Of a stretch of 64,000 nt of DNA, positions 47,127 to 59,235 are shown one piece after another. Source of the DNA: Amphirosellinia nigrospora (Eukaryota > Ascomycota > Sordariomycetes > Xylariales > Xylariaceae); assembly GCA_004123355.1 (NCBI GenBank), contig SCHM01000002.1, forward strand, positions 5,553,569 through 5,617,568. The letters are read 5' to 3'. Position 1 is the stretch's first letter, and each line of letters begins with the position of its first letter. The notes under the pieces are model-generated. The model saw only the letters and a list, made by a program, of their open reading frames with translations. It was not told the DNA's origin and did not search any database. The position numbers and the translations under genes are program-made.

Positions 47127-50100
47127 ATGACTATCGTCTTGTCGAACGGTTACAACGCATCAGGTGCGCCTAATGGCCACGGCGACCACCATCATGATGC
47201 GAGTCTTTCGAGAATGGCAGACTCTCTTGTCCCAGCGTGCGGCGTCCAGTTACGATGAGCAGTATGGCTTCTCAACCGCGAGCCCTCAAGTATACGATAC
47301 TGCTTGGGTTGCAATGGTTCGTAACACACCCTCCATAATCAAACACTGGTCCTGCTCCAAGTAGCTCAGGGTCAACCATGTCAGCGTGGCTGAGTATTGA
47401 TCTGACTATCTCTATAGATCACCAAGACAACAAACGGCGTCAAAAAGTGGTTGTTCCCGAATCCTTCCACTACCTGATGCGAAATCAGGCTCAAGATGGC
47501 AGCTGGGGCTTTGACATCACCTCGCAAACTGTGGGTATTCTGGACACAGGTGCTGCTCTACTGGCGCTCCTCCGACACGCCTCTGATCCATTGCAAATCC
47601 TCGATTACGCCGAGGACGAGATCGCGGGACGTATTCGTCTTGCTGCACAATCATTCGCTGCCCAGCTCAAGACATGGAACGACGTAACCGCCACAAATCA
47701 TATCGGTGTAGAGTTGATCATACCGGCATTGTTGGAGTACCTCCGCCGGGAAGATGATTCTCTACATTTCGAGTTCGAGAGCAAAAGTGCGCTCGATGGC
47801 ATGGCCGCAGAAAAGCTCTCTCGCTTCCGCCCGGAATGCTGTACGAAAAGCGCCCGTCTTCGGCTCTGCACTCGCTAGAGGCTTTCATCGGTAAGATCGA
47901 CTTTGACAAGGTCGCCCACCATCTGTTCGACGGATCCATGATGGCTTCTCCTCCTCCACCGCAGCCTATCTCATGAATGTCAGTAATTGGGATGACAGGG
48001 CAGAAGGTTACCTCCAAGATGTCAACCGTCGGGGCACGGACACGGTGACGGCATCTGCGGCACATACCCAATCCATTATTTTGAGTTTAATTGGACCGTA
48101 GCGACGCTGCTGCAGGTCGGCTTTGACTTGGCTGCCACTTCACCTACTGCTGTCAATAGGATTGTCGAGATAGTCAAAAAGGGCTTCGTCCAGGATCGTG
48201 GGGTAATTGGTTTCGGTAAGATATCCACAGAGTCTACACAAGATTAAGGCAATCGCTAACAATTGTAGCTCCTGTATGTGACACTTTTCCAATACACGTT
48301 CAACTACACCCAACTAACAATCATAGCGCGCAATCGATGTTGACGACACAGCTAAAGGTCTTCTGGCACTGAAACGTCTGGGTCAAAGCTCCGGTGTGTC
48401 GCCTGATGTCATGATCAAGATCTTCGAGAAGGAAGATGGTTTCGCCACGTTTGGTGGTGAGCGCGATCGTAGTGTGAGCTCAAATTGCCACGTCCTTTCG
48501 ATGCTCTTGGAATGGGGGGACAGACCAAGATATGCATCACAGATTCGCAAGGCAGCAATCTTTATCTGCGAAACGTGGTGGAATCATGACGAACGGTTCA
48601 AGGACAAATGGGTATGTCGATTTGCGTCCTTTGAAAAATTTCAAACGCTTGCTGATTAAGTCTTGTTAGCATCTGAGTCACCTCTACCCGACCATGTTGA
48701 TGATCGAGGCATTTACAGCTCTGCTCCGCGACCTCGAAGCTAATCCTAGTCGGAAGACTTTAGCCAAGAGCTCCGCCAGAAGATTGCATAGCGCTATGCC
48801 AGGCCAGCACCAGAACTCTGCTCGAACAGCGCGAGGATGGCTCATGGGAGGATTCTGCCGAGCAGACCGCGTATGCCATACTGGCGTTGTCCGAAGCTCG
48901 TCATCTGTGTTTTCTCAAGGACCTCGAATCCCGGATGAGCTCTGCAATCGGGCGTGGCGCCGCTTTCCTGAAGACTGCCGCCGCCCGAGTGCCTGGTCGC
49001 TACTGGACCTCCAAAACGAGCTATTCGGTCAAGCTCGTGTACGAAGCCTACGTCTTGGCCGCATTGAAAGTCTCAACGAGCCTACAGCAAAGTGAGAACG
49101 TCGGGTCTACTCTAAAACTGGCCGATCGCTTGCCCCAAATGGGCCGTTATATGCCTCTCTGAAACGCATGGATCTCTTCTCGTCCATGCCAGACTGGCTG
49201 GTACAGGCTTCATTAGCTGAATCATCTCTGTTTGTCCCGCTCCTCCAGGCACAACGGCTCGTTGTCTTCCAAGAGACGATGCCAGCATGAGCAGTATGAG
49301 CAAGGATGACTATATCGACATCATCCCATTCACATGGGTGGGATGCAACAACCGCGCGGGGATATTTGCCCCACTACTCTCGTCTTCGACATGACGGTGA
49401 TGGCTCTGTTGTATTTCCAGGCTGATGAGTTCATGGAATCGGTCGCCGCGCCAAACTATTTGAATGATTGGAATAATTTACGTTCATTGGTGGATCTCGT
49501 GGCGCGCGAAGCAGAAAAGTCGAGTGACGCATTCTCATGGATGGAGTTTGAACCACCTTCACCTGAATTGCCGATCAAGGTTTGTGATATCTACGGGGTC
49601 CAACGCGTCTTCTGCTAACTCCTTTGAACAGGTCTACAGTCCGCTTAGACGGCATGCCAACTACATGATTCAGCACGCACACATGCGCGGTGCCAGTGTA
49701 GAAGATAAGAAAGAGCCATGCAAGAGTTCAAGAACTTCTGGTATACACAAGTCACGCAAGCCGAAGACAATGAATTGTTTGGCAAACAGATACAAAGTGG
49801 CAAGGTAAGAAGGTCGCACGATTGTTTTGTACTCATGCATACTCTTGGTTTAGACACAGCTGACAAGAACATGACAGGGCCAATTTTACGACACTGCAAG
49901 ACCGTTTGCCGACTGGGTCCGTACCACTGCGGCTGATCACATGGGTGTATCTCACCGTACTCATGGCTGTGTGCCTGGGTCTCGCATCACCTAGGCAATG
50001 CCGCCGAACTTTTCCCAAGCGCAGCGGAGAAGTACTTTGCAACCGTGGTGGGACGGCACCTAGCCACGGCGTGCCGCATGTATAACGACTATGGATCTGC

Positions 50101-50409
50101 AGCCAGGACGCAGCCGAGGGCAACGTCAATTCCCTCTGCTTCCCAGAATTTCACAAACAAAGCTGCGCTGACCTGAATGCACGGAAAGCTGAATTGGCAA
50201 CATTGGCGAAGTACGAGGAACGCTGTCTAGACATAGCGCTGGATAGTCTGGAACAGGCAGTAATCACGGCACATGGGAACAGCCCAGATGGATCATTCCA
50301 CCGACGCAAGACCCGTTTAGTAAGGTATTTTTGCGATGTTGGGACGAGTTACAGCCAGCTTTATGTCCTTCGCGACCTTTCGGCCACAAATAGTCGGCCT
50401 TCCAAATAG
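47127..50409 (+). CDS. bifunctional ent-copalyl diphosphate/ent-kaurene synthase (many apparent frameshifts)
   Basis: Homology runs over about 930 residues in the order of fungal CPS/KS. It opens with VYDTAWVAM and [11 protein letters not shown]-type blocks, then [38 protein letters not shown] and [15 protein letters not shown]. The class II acid motif DVDD (in [14 protein letters not shown], about 48320) protonates GGPP to ent-CDP. The class I half has [11 protein letters not shown], the metal motif DEFME (about 49423), and the NDYGS region (about 50085) that holds the second metal site, ending [18 protein letters not shown]. This layout matches Fusarium and Phaeosphaeria ent-kaurene synthases as I know them. 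At least ten one-base losses, almost all in C or G runs (for example 47459, 47830, 48021, 49368, 49716, 50105), break the frame with no loss of conserved blocks. Introns are seen near 47315-47416, 48215-48268, 48613-48670 and 49805-49853. The start is either 47127 or 47173. Confidence 0.9.
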
Positions 50410-50702
50410 AGATTTTTATGTACATGTAGTGTAGGTTAGACTAGTGAATTTCTGAATCGGTGTTCATAATCCGCCAACGCAATGCATTGATCATGGCGAC
50501 TGCACTTCGGAATAAAATCGGGCCAATGCGCTAGAATCAGACGCGGCTTTGGTCGGACGTGAAAGCAAGATCTGTTGAACTGGGACATGCCCTTCTTCGG
50601 CATTCCCTGATGGAAGACGATCGTGTGGGCTGCATCTATGAACGGCATAGCAATGGCAAAGATTTAAGCATCTTCAGACACGCGCGGTAGCCCTCAATAG
50701 AC

Positions 50703-51950
50703 TTACAAGTCCACCCCCGCCCTTTTCCCCTCCTTTGGTGGTGAGAACAAAATGGTCGCTCTCACTTCGGTCCATTCAACGAAATTGACACAGCCATATC
50801 CTAAGGTCGGCTTCATATTTAACCAAACAATCTTGACCTTCCGGTTGGTAATCGATATTCTGACGACATGTATCTCTACCTTTCCGCCGGGTCGGATCAT
50901 AGTACAATGGATCATACGTGGCGATTTGTCGAGTGGCCATTAGGGTGTTCCAGTCGATCATGTATTGCAAAGTGATGTCGATAGCGTCGATGGCAATGAG
51001 ATTCGTGACCCATTTGGACCCGGGTTATTCATCTTGGCTCGCAACGCGGGAAGCTCTTTGGTACCCAAATGTACCCATATTTGACCAAGTTGGTGGGGTC
51101 GAGTGTCATGACCCGGATTGTGCCACCACAGTTGTTTGCAAATGCCACCGACAAGTTCTCGAAGTACTCGTGGATTTTAACCTGCTCATCCAACCCTTTC
51201 CCCTTTCTTTGCATATAGAGAGCCTCGTATAACCACTTCAATGTCACAAGTCAGTCTAAGACAGGTACCTAGGACTTGTGAGGAGGATGCAGGCGTCTCC
51301 TGAAAATGATCTAAATAAAATGATGAAATATACTTACGGTGCCCGGTTCGTATGCCACCCAATAATTCCGCTGGCTTGGATCTTTCGAAGTTGCCATTTT
51401 ATCACCTCCAGCTGAATAGATATCCTATTACCGAAATCCTAGTGTCAGTTGCAAGAGGTTGTGATGCAGTCAATAAACTTGGTGGCTTCTTACCCAGATA
51501 CTGTAGAGTTTCCGATTCTGCTTGCAGCCATAGCTGGTAGTTGTCTTGGCCAAGCTCGCGGGGTTTTTTTGAACCTTGATACAAGCTGGGAGGCTCTCTT
51601 TTTGTCTTCCGCGTCCATTATACCGGTATAAAACAAGCAGGAGTCGAGTAACTGGGCCGGTGCTGTGAGCTGGACACTCTCGAGAAACATCACGTTGAGG
51701 TGGTCAGAAGTTTCCATTCTGCCACTGTAATCGGTCGGTGCGCAGCCCAAGAAGCTGGTGATCTTAACCAAAATGCCGAGAACACGCGCTGCTTGCCTTT
51801 GAAGTTGCCTTTTCTCAGTTGGCGCCCGTTGAGGTTGGCCGGACCACTCAATGTCAGAACTAAGTCACCAAAGATGACAGAGGGCGGAATGGTCGTCCCA
51901 CGAAAAGTTCTTCTGTGAGTTCGTATAAAAAGAATTCTGGGGAGAGAGCG
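50703..51950 (-). CDS. uncharacterised protein, multi-exon, frameshifted
   Basis: The minus strand shows protein-like sequence in several connectable pieces: SGRMETSDHLNVMFLESVQL and SQLVSRFKK continuing as ELGQDNYQLWLQAESETLQ, then MATSKDPSQRNYWVAYEPGT before a GTAAGT donor, VKIHEYFENLSVAFANNC, DITLQYMIDWNTLMATRQIA, and a C-terminus VKIVWLNMKPTLGYGCVNF ending at 50703. Some joins are introns (for example about 51425-51495) and others need one-base restorations at C or A runs. I recognise no domain and no signal peptide. Composition and clean splice sites make it more likely a real gene than chance frames. It is convergent with the diterpene synthase. Confidence 0.4.
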
Positions 51951-52417
51951 GGAAAGACAAATCGTTGTATGGTTGGCCGACGGTTTGCTCCAGAGCTGCT
52001 TCGTTTCTTGCTAATGGCACTGTACTTCGCCCCAAGACTGGCATAAAACCCAGGGTGCTTACAATAAAGTGTACAAAAGCCAGATAACTGAGTAATTACA
52101 CTTCCCGCGCCGCGAACGTGCCTCGTGAGGTAGGATTGCAGAGGGGAACATATCTAGCGGGTCCACTACAAGCCTACTAATACATCGAATCAATTCATGT
52201 AGATCAACATGCAGTTGGTGCGGCAGTGCATGAAACGGAATCATCGTTAGGCAAGAGTCTACCGTAGATTGGAGTTTATAACATTTTCCAGATGCATTCA
52301 ATCAAACTGCCATACTCCTTGACACCCGACATGAGTTCAATAATTCTCTTCAAGTAACATTACTTACGACTGAAAACCCTCCCCGGGACGCTGGGATTCC
52401 CAGCAGCTTTCGCTAAA
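51951..52417. other. intergenic, nothing recognised
   Basis: Short spacer upstream of the ankyrin gene; no feature supported. Confidence 0.5.
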
Positions 52418-53632
52418 ATGCCAATTATGTCCAAGATATTGCAGTTGGTTCGAGGTGTACCAACACAGAGTGCAAAGCTTGCTGTTACCGAGTTCACATT
52501 CGAACTCCCAGTTAATCCATTTCTCCTTCCCTCGCCGGGATGTTTCGAGACTTGTGCAAACGAGTATCACGCAGGCCAGCTGTCTTACCAACAGTTTCTG
52601 TATGCTGCTCTCGCACACCTTGACCCCACGTTGCTGACTCGCCATCCAGAAGACGATACCCTCGCCAATCTGGCACAACTTTCCAAGTGCGGTTCATTGG
52701 GCCCTGTCGCCGCCGCAATCAAATTATGCATGCTGAGCGACAGTGGTCAATCCATCTTTTCCCAAGACACCATTGACCTTCTACACACTATGCAGCTATC
52801 GACTTACTCTTTAGACCATCGCTTACAAGCCACCCTTGCTACACTACCATCGCTGCACATACAGGTCGTCATTCTTGCCACTCTTTGCCAAGAGATGCCA
52901 ACCTTCGCCGTAGAGGTTCTGTCGGTAAACCCGCCCCCAGCACCTCCAAAGCAGTCCCTTTTCAATTTGCTAGATAGCGCTGTGTGTCCAGTAGGACCAT
53001 TCGGTCGCGGTGTCTTCATGAAGTTTCCAGTCGACTTCTGGACAGCCGCTGTCAAAGCTGGATGGGTTGCGCCATCTCCAAGTCTGGCTCACTTTGCGGC
53101 GGGGTCGGGCCTCATGGCGGTCCGCTATTACGTGCTCTCCTCGATGCCGACTTGGACGTCACTCTTGTCCTGGATGACCTGATTTTATATGATAGGCTTT
53201 TGTACAATGTGACCGAAAAGCAGGATGACGCATCGCTTCTGAGAGACATCTTAGCTCTCGTACCTCGCGAAAAGTTAGATCCATGCTTGCTCAGGCTTGT
53301 GGTGTCGCAGCGGAGAGCGGCGGTGTCAAAATGCTTGCCATACTCCTCGATCAAGGCCTGGATATCAACTATCGAAAAAAGCAACGAGTTTCCCTGCACG
53401 ATCAGTACGATGCGTGGGGCGGCGACTACTGGTACCAGGAATCGCTAACAGCGCTTCACATGGCTGCAAAAGGGGGAATAAAGATGCAGTCAGTTTTCTG
53501 ATCTCGAGGGGCGCGAGAGTAAACGAACACGAGTTTTACGGGGTTACTGCAAGAGAACTAGCATTGAGGGCTGGACATCACGAAGTCGTAGAAATACTTG
53601 ATCAAGTAGCAAAGGCTCGAGATTGTAAATAA
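52418..53632 (+). CDS. ankyrin-repeat protein (three apparent frameshifts)
   Basis: Opens with ATG 52418 and about 230 residues without a recognised domain. Ankyrin-like repeats follow: GPHGGPLLRALLDADLDVTL, ESGGVKMLAILLDQGLDINY, SLTALHMAAKGG, DAVSFLISRGARVNEHEFYG and VTARELALRAGHHEVVEIL. The repeats continue across three frames because single bases are missing in G or C runs near 53103 (GGGG), 53281 (CC before ATGCTT) and 53474 (GGGGG). The stop is at 53630. Ankyrin repeats mediate protein binding, and such genes are abundant beside HET-type genes in fungi. No enzymatic function is implied. Confidence 0.65.
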
Positions 53633-54281
53633 CCAAACCAGAAACGGCAAGTGAGGAAACTTGAGTATTGACACCAGCATGATCGATATAGTCACCGACG
53701 GAGGTCTTGTGTAGTTTAAGTTCATCCTTGACACAAGCTAGCGTGGGCGTGGGAAGAAGTGGTAGTCGAGGTGTAAGTTGGTATGTATTGAGGAGGTAAT
53801 TTACCAATTACTCGTCGACAACAGGCCTCAGTCACGGAGACAGGATGGAAATATATTTACCGGATAGAATGCAGTGAATTAATGAGAAAATGATAATAAC
53901 CTTGAACAGTCTGAAGTATGGGTCAGCGTGCATGAAAAGTACAATAAGGAAATCTGGTGGTGTTACATCGTCGTACCCCTGTCAATTACCCCTCGTTCCT
54001 TCGGACCTAATTTACACCTCTGACATTACTTTTTGTCTTTTTGCCAGTGCTATACCTATTATAAAGCAAAGGCCGTATGAAGGTGCCCGCCCAATAGGGT
54101 AACGTAGTATAAGATACTCTAATTTCGGACGCACAACATTAAACACTGAGTACGAAGGCGGCTGCTAAGTAATCGTGGCTATGCGACGGCCAATAAGGCA
54201 TTGACTAGGTAGGTAGACGGAGCGTATAGAACGGAGGCCTCGCCGCTCAGTAATCAGCTTACTTCGACTCTAACCCTCACG
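53633..54281. other. intergenic with weak repeat-E-like trace
   Basis: No gene. Around 53965-54060 the CCCCTGTCAATTACCCC..CCTAATTTAC pattern weakly resembles repeat E. Confidence 0.4.
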
Positions 54282-56551
54282 ATGGAATTCAACCCCGATG
54301 ATTTGGGCAGGACGTTGTATCAAACAGTGACTGCTGGTGGACCAGATAGAATAAGACTGATCCATCTGCTTCCCGGCGTACTCACCGATGAGCTCAGATG
54401 TACTCTCGCCGGCGCGGATCTTTCCGCCAGCCCGCATTATGAAGCACTCTCTTATGTATGGGGCAAGCCGGTCTTTGACGCGACGATCGTCTGCAACGAG
54501 CACGTCCCCTTCAAAATCACCAGAAGCTTACACCGCGCCCTTGTGCGCCTTCGCGCCGTCGACAAGCCCCGCGTTCTTTGGGTTGACTAGATCTGCATCA
54601 ATTAGGCTAGCTAGTCGGATAGAATAGCGCAGGTAGATCGCATGACCCGGATTTACAGCGGGTGCCAGAATGCGATTGTATGGTTGGGTGATGTCCCGCC
54701 TAAGCTGCAAACCACACTCGTCGAGTTCATTCAAACGCTGTCTAGCGCACTGAAACAGCAGCATCGCGACGGGTTGATTCTGAGCGACAACGATGTGAGC
54801 GTTTTGCGGCTCTCACAGATGAATGCCGCGCAGCGAAAGCGATACGGTCTCCCAAACGCGCACGACCCGCGCTGGAAAGTATTGCTGTATATCTACGCCT
54901 CCCTCTGGATGCGGCGGACGTGGATCGTGCAGGAGGTAGCGCTCCCGCGCAAAGTGGATGTTCTGATTGGCCCAGTTCTCATGGATTGGCAAAGCCTCTC
55001 ATGTATTCTGGTTTACGTAGAGTCGTTGAAGGTCACGGGGCTATTTTTCGGGTCACTGAGCTCCTGGGAGGCTTTTCTAACTCTTAGGGTCAGACGGGCG
55101 CGTACGTAGAAGCGGGAATTCAGCCCTCTGTCCGAACTACTATTTGAGCACCGCCGCGGAAAAGCGACAGATCCGCGAGATCGGATATTTGGGTTGATGG
55201 GATTCTCAGCCGAGCGAGAAGAGATGCCCCTAGCTGACTACGCGGCCAGTATTACGAACATATTCACAGATGCTACCCTCGACATGTTCCGAAGATCTAA
55301 AAATCTCGATATACTTGGACTGGTAGGGCCTGTCGGGCCAGACCGCCCAGAAGATCTGCCTTCGTGGGTGCCTGATTACGGAAGCCCCCAAGGACCGCAC
55401 CCCGTTGCTAAGAGAGGGTGCTATATGCTTCGGGGGGCCCTCAGGTCTCGGCTAGATTCACGGCAAGTGGTCATCGTAAACTTTCATTCGGTACCGATGG
55501 ACACGTGCTTGTACTACCAGCCGTGATGATCGGTGAGATACATGAACTAGCTGGGTGTTGCGTTGGCCAACGAGATGACGACGTGGATGTGCACTATGGA
55601 TTTATTTGGGTTGGTCTGACCTATGCCTTTCATGCACTTCGAGATCAGATCGAAGCGGTCAACACGTCTTTATCGTGGGATAACCTCGCACGCAGAGTTA
55701 TAGGAAGATGTCCAATCTACGAGCTAACGGGCGAGAGTACGTCAGATGTCTTCTTCATGACTTTTTTTGAAGGGCAAGTTGAGAAAATTACAGACGAAAT
55801 CCGCGCTGTATATGCCTTTGAGAGATTTGCTCTTACGGTGTGGAAAATTCTGACTTTGGGGGCAGCGGATGCGCGTGGCTTCCCGTCGCTGTGCCTCTCG
55901 TTATTCTCTTTGGGTTCGTTATGTGGATTAGTAAACCTATCTTGACCACTTTTGGATACCCATCAGTTTTGACTGCTGAAAAGTACGCGGAGATGAGTAA
56001 AGGCGCCATTGACCGGCGACTTCGCACCACCACGAATTGCCTGATTGGGCTCGTACCACCCGATTCAGTCCCAGGAGACAGGCTTGCCCTCTTGCAGGGT
56101 GGCAGGGTTCCAGTGGTTTTGCGTCAGAATGTTGATGGCTATCGACTAATAGGCGAGGCCTATGTGCACGGTGCCATGTACGGCAAGTTGATGGACGCGC
56201 AGAGGTTGCGGTCATCAAGATCAGGTAATCAAAGCCTTGCGCCGCACAAGACAAGCTATAGCTCTCGTTCTTACTAGATAATTCAAAAATATTTTATAAA
56301 AGTCTAGGCAGCTTCAACTGCAGCTGGAAGAAATCCAGGTCGTGATGGAGGAGCCCGAGCGACGCAATACAGCACAGTCTGTAATAGACCAAGAAACGTT
56401 ATTCTCCGCCATCCATCCGCTGTTGGAAACTCAGAACAGAAGCGAACAGACATTGGAGCGTATGAAGGCTATTCTTCAAAACCTAGGATTTGCTGATACG
56501 ACATCACAGCCTACCTACCGAGAAAACAGTGGGCTAATCGAAATCGACTAG
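54282..56551 (+). pseudogene. HET-domain (heterokaryon incompatibility) gene with CAG-to-TAG stops
   Basis: Starts at ATG 54282. The HET domain is clear: HYEALSYVWGKP, RSLHRALVRLR, then WVD-[stop]-ICIN-[stop]-AS-[stop]-SDRIAQVDRM, IYSGCQNAIVWLGD, RRTWIVQEVALPR and DRIFGLMGFS. All four stops between 54588 and 55109 are TAG where the family expects Gln (as in DQICINQ), so each fits CAG-to-TAG, a C-to-T change before A as made by RIP. All are in one frame. Further on, a G-run contraction near 55407 and other shifts lead to the C-terminal GGRVPVVLRQ..YRLIGEAYVHG block, then via an intron (about 56225-56308) to a coiled-coil tail ending at 56551. HET proteins trigger cell death when unlike strains fuse; this copy should be non-functional unless the stops are errors. 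Confidence 0.75.
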
Positions 56552-57268
56552 GATCGCGGTAACAAAGAATGTTCGCTGTTGCAGGGGTCGAAGGGCTCCG
56601 TAAATAAACATGCGCCCCTCAGGCAAGGGCTCTGTGATCGACATCACCCCCTTTTGCTATGATTGAAGCTGATAGGGAAGAAAAAAGTTACATGTAGCAG
56701 TCCAAGGCAAACAAACTATAATGGTCAAAGCCGTATCTTGAGAACTACATCCTGCGAAATGGCCTGCGACAAGGTAGGGTACCTAATACTTTACTTGAAG
56801 CACCTTAGGCAACTAAATGGATTGGGGCATCTGTAGGGCTGAGACGGCTTCGCCCCGCCCTGGCGCTAGTGTAATATAGGGGTCGTGGGGATCACACTGC
56901 CGCACGATAAGCGGGCCCTTTGTTGGGTCTAGTCGGATATGGGTACGCTAGTATACGGGACGGATATTTATATACGGCACGCACAGTTACGCCGTTTATA
57001 TTCAGGTTGGAGGGTGAAGATCGTCAGTCAAAAGTATCTATCAATCAAACAGGTCAGTCTTAAATGGCAGCCTGGAAGGATCATGTCAAAGTGGGAAGGT
57101 AGAAAGGATTTCTAAGGCAGCAGAATTTCGTGCACCTCTATATATATTGTGCTTTACACGACATTGTTTCGTTATGGTCTAGAAAAGCAGCAAGTCGAAA
57201 GTCGTGTTCATAGTTTTCTAACAGCCACCAACTTATCACTTTCCACTCCGACCTACCTTTACTTCACT
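56552..57268. other. intergenic with transposon-like fragment
   Basis: No gene. About 56840-56960 is GC-rich and repeat-like (CCCCGCCCTGGCGC ... GGGCCCTTTGTTGGGTCTAG), resembling in inverse orientation the block near 36190-36260. Confidence 0.4.
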
Positions 57269-58022
57269 ATGAAGGTTACTACTGCATTGTACGGCCTCAT
57301 CGCCACCACGGGAGCCCTTGCCCAGAGCGACGATTACCCCCCTTTAAAAACCGATGGCCCGTACGCACTACACGTCAAGGGCCAAGGCAACAGCTCGATT
57401 GACGGTGAGAGCTGCACCGCGAGTCTCAACACACGAAGGCTCTTTACTGACGAATGCAGGGTACCTCTACGCCGTTCCTGAATTTGCGTCGGACACTGAT
57501 CCGGATAGTGGAGTGTCTATCCTCCGCTATGACCCTATTTCCGCGCCCGTGGCCGGCAACTCGTCGTACCGCTTCTACTTCAACACCACGGTGGATGACG
57601 ATTCTGGTTTGGGCTTTCTAGTCACGGATATCACTGCTAGCAACGCGAGCAGTCTCTATAAAGGAAAGGCCATGTTCTGGACGTACTTCGCCATCGAACG
57701 TTGCGCTGTTGGAGCTCGGCGCCGGCGCCAGCCCATACAATGTGGAGTTCATAAATTTTGACAAAGATGGAAAGGCCTTCGTTTACACCCAGCACGATGA
57801 TTCGAAGGCGGTCGTGGGGGAGCACCAAAGTGAAACCTCGGTTAATCTTCGTGAGTCGCCTACCTGAAGGGGTGGATTAGTGACTTGATGACTGACGAGT
57901 CCACAGGTAATGGTTGGGCCATTTGCTGGCAGACCAGGTACATTATCAGCGGATTTACGCTGTCCTGGGTTACATTTGGGAAGCCACACAATCCAACTTG
58001 CGAAGCTCGTCGACTTGACTAA
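57269..58022 (+). CDS. uncharacterised secreted protein
   Basis: ATG 57269 begins a clear signal peptide (MKVTTALYGLIATTGALAQ). Exon 2 starts after an intron ending near 57460 with YLYAVPEFASDTDPDSG, rich in beta-strand-like and N-glycosylation sequons (NSS, NTT, NAS). A second intron (about 57852-57907) precedes NGWAICWQTRYIISGFTLSW and the stop at 58020. One frame change near 57697 cannot be explained by a single lost base, so it may hide a small intron or a two-base loss. The length is about 215 residues. Extracellular location is well supported; function is unknown. The pattern resembles fungal secreted proteins without a known domain. Confidence 0.6.
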
Positions 58023-58401
58023 ATTGAAACTGTAAATCTTGGTTTCGAATGCGTTAACGCTCCCTGTTCCATATCATAGGTGCAGAAACAATTTTTCGTT
58101 ACTCAACAAAATGCGTTCATAAACTGGTTGGATGGAGCAAAGTTGATCCAGAGCTTGGGTTGACGAAATTGAGATTGTGTGCAATTGCTGGGGGGGGGGC
58201 TAAATTGGAAGTCACGCCGGTCGGCGCGCCGTTCCGCTTTCTTGGTAAATGGCGGCGCACTGAGAGAATAGCTTGGCATTATTTATTCTTCTGATGTGTT
58301 AATTATAATGGTTTCTTACCCTTAAATTTGTTGATGTTGAAATATTGCTTTGCTGAAACAAATGGTTGCTGAACTTTTGCTTTTACCTAGGTAGGTTATG
58401 A

Positions 58402-58530
58402 GCCCGGTTAGCTCAGTAGGTTAAGCGTCGACTTAGTTACAAATTTTTCACAAAAGCAGCGGATTATTACTTCTACTTTATTTACTTAGATTGTATAGGC
58501 TAAAGAGCTACGAGTTTGATCCTTAGCAGC
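58402..58530 (+). repeat. tRNA-Lys-derived relic or SINE head
   Basis: GCCCGGTTAGCTCAGTAGG at 58402-58420 is almost the 5' half of a eukaryotic tRNA-Lys, including the Pol III A box. A B-box-like GAGTTTGATCC occurs near 58511-58521. The distance between boxes is about 90 bp, too long for a normal tRNA, and the acceptor stem cannot pair. It is therefore a relic or a tRNA-derived short interspersed element rather than a working tRNA gene. Confidence 0.5.
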
Positions 58531-59149
58531 GGCAGTAGATGAGACGTAGTATTGATGTCCACATACGGGGGAATGTTAAAATCTGCTATACCGAATTGAA
58601 GTAGATCTGAACTTTTCCTTTCATTAATTGATTTCTGCGGTTGATTTCGACGAAGAACTTGGTTTATCTCACAAGTCTGCAAGGTAGCTATAAGGTTGTC
58701 AAACAATAAGGTGACCCATTTGTATATAGTTTTAGCGTAACCTCCATCTGAAGGTTGATACCTTCGCGCGACGACGAGTATTACAATCTAACACCACGTA
58801 GCAAAGTTGGACGAGTGCAAGGTCTACTACATATTAACCCTGGTCTTCAAGAATTCATCGAATAGTATACGGCATAATTAAACACAAAAGGCCGCATGAG
58901 CAAAAACAATAAAGTAATAGGCTATGACATCCCTTAGAGTCATAACTACCTAGTGAATTGGCCTAGGGTGACTAGGTCCCAGAGATTGGAGGTAATATAG
59001 GAATTACTAATGCACAACAGGGCTCAGGCACGTGAATACTCTGGGTGATATGTTGATTAAATAGAACGCAATGTATTGATGACTAAACTTTTGAATAACT
59101 CTGCGGTATATAGCTAAGTGCAAAAGCGAATACAACAACAACATCAGGT

Positions 59150-59235
59150 AGTTTTACATGCCAGTATCCCCTGTCATTTACCCCTACCTAATTTGCCCCT
59201 TTATACCCCATGCGCACAACTTCAATGGTTTGTTC
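59150..59235 (+). repeat. partial copy of repeat E
   Basis: The pyrimidine-rich segment CCTGTCATTTACCCC...CCTAATTTGCCC..TATA...GCGCACAACTTCAA aligns with the 37665-37746 part of repeat E in the same orientation; only that portion is detectable. Confidence 0.45.

Noticed and set aside
24015-50409. Calling P450 B/D/E, ALDH, methyltransferase and CPS/KS pseudogenes
   Set aside because: Their frame breaks fit single-base losses in runs, conserved motifs are intact on both sides, and GGPP synthase, P450 A and the kaurene-oxidase-like P450 beside them are perfect.
58402-58475. Functional tRNA-Lys gene
   Set aside because: No anticodon arm of the right kind, no pairing acceptor stem and the B box is about 90 bp away.
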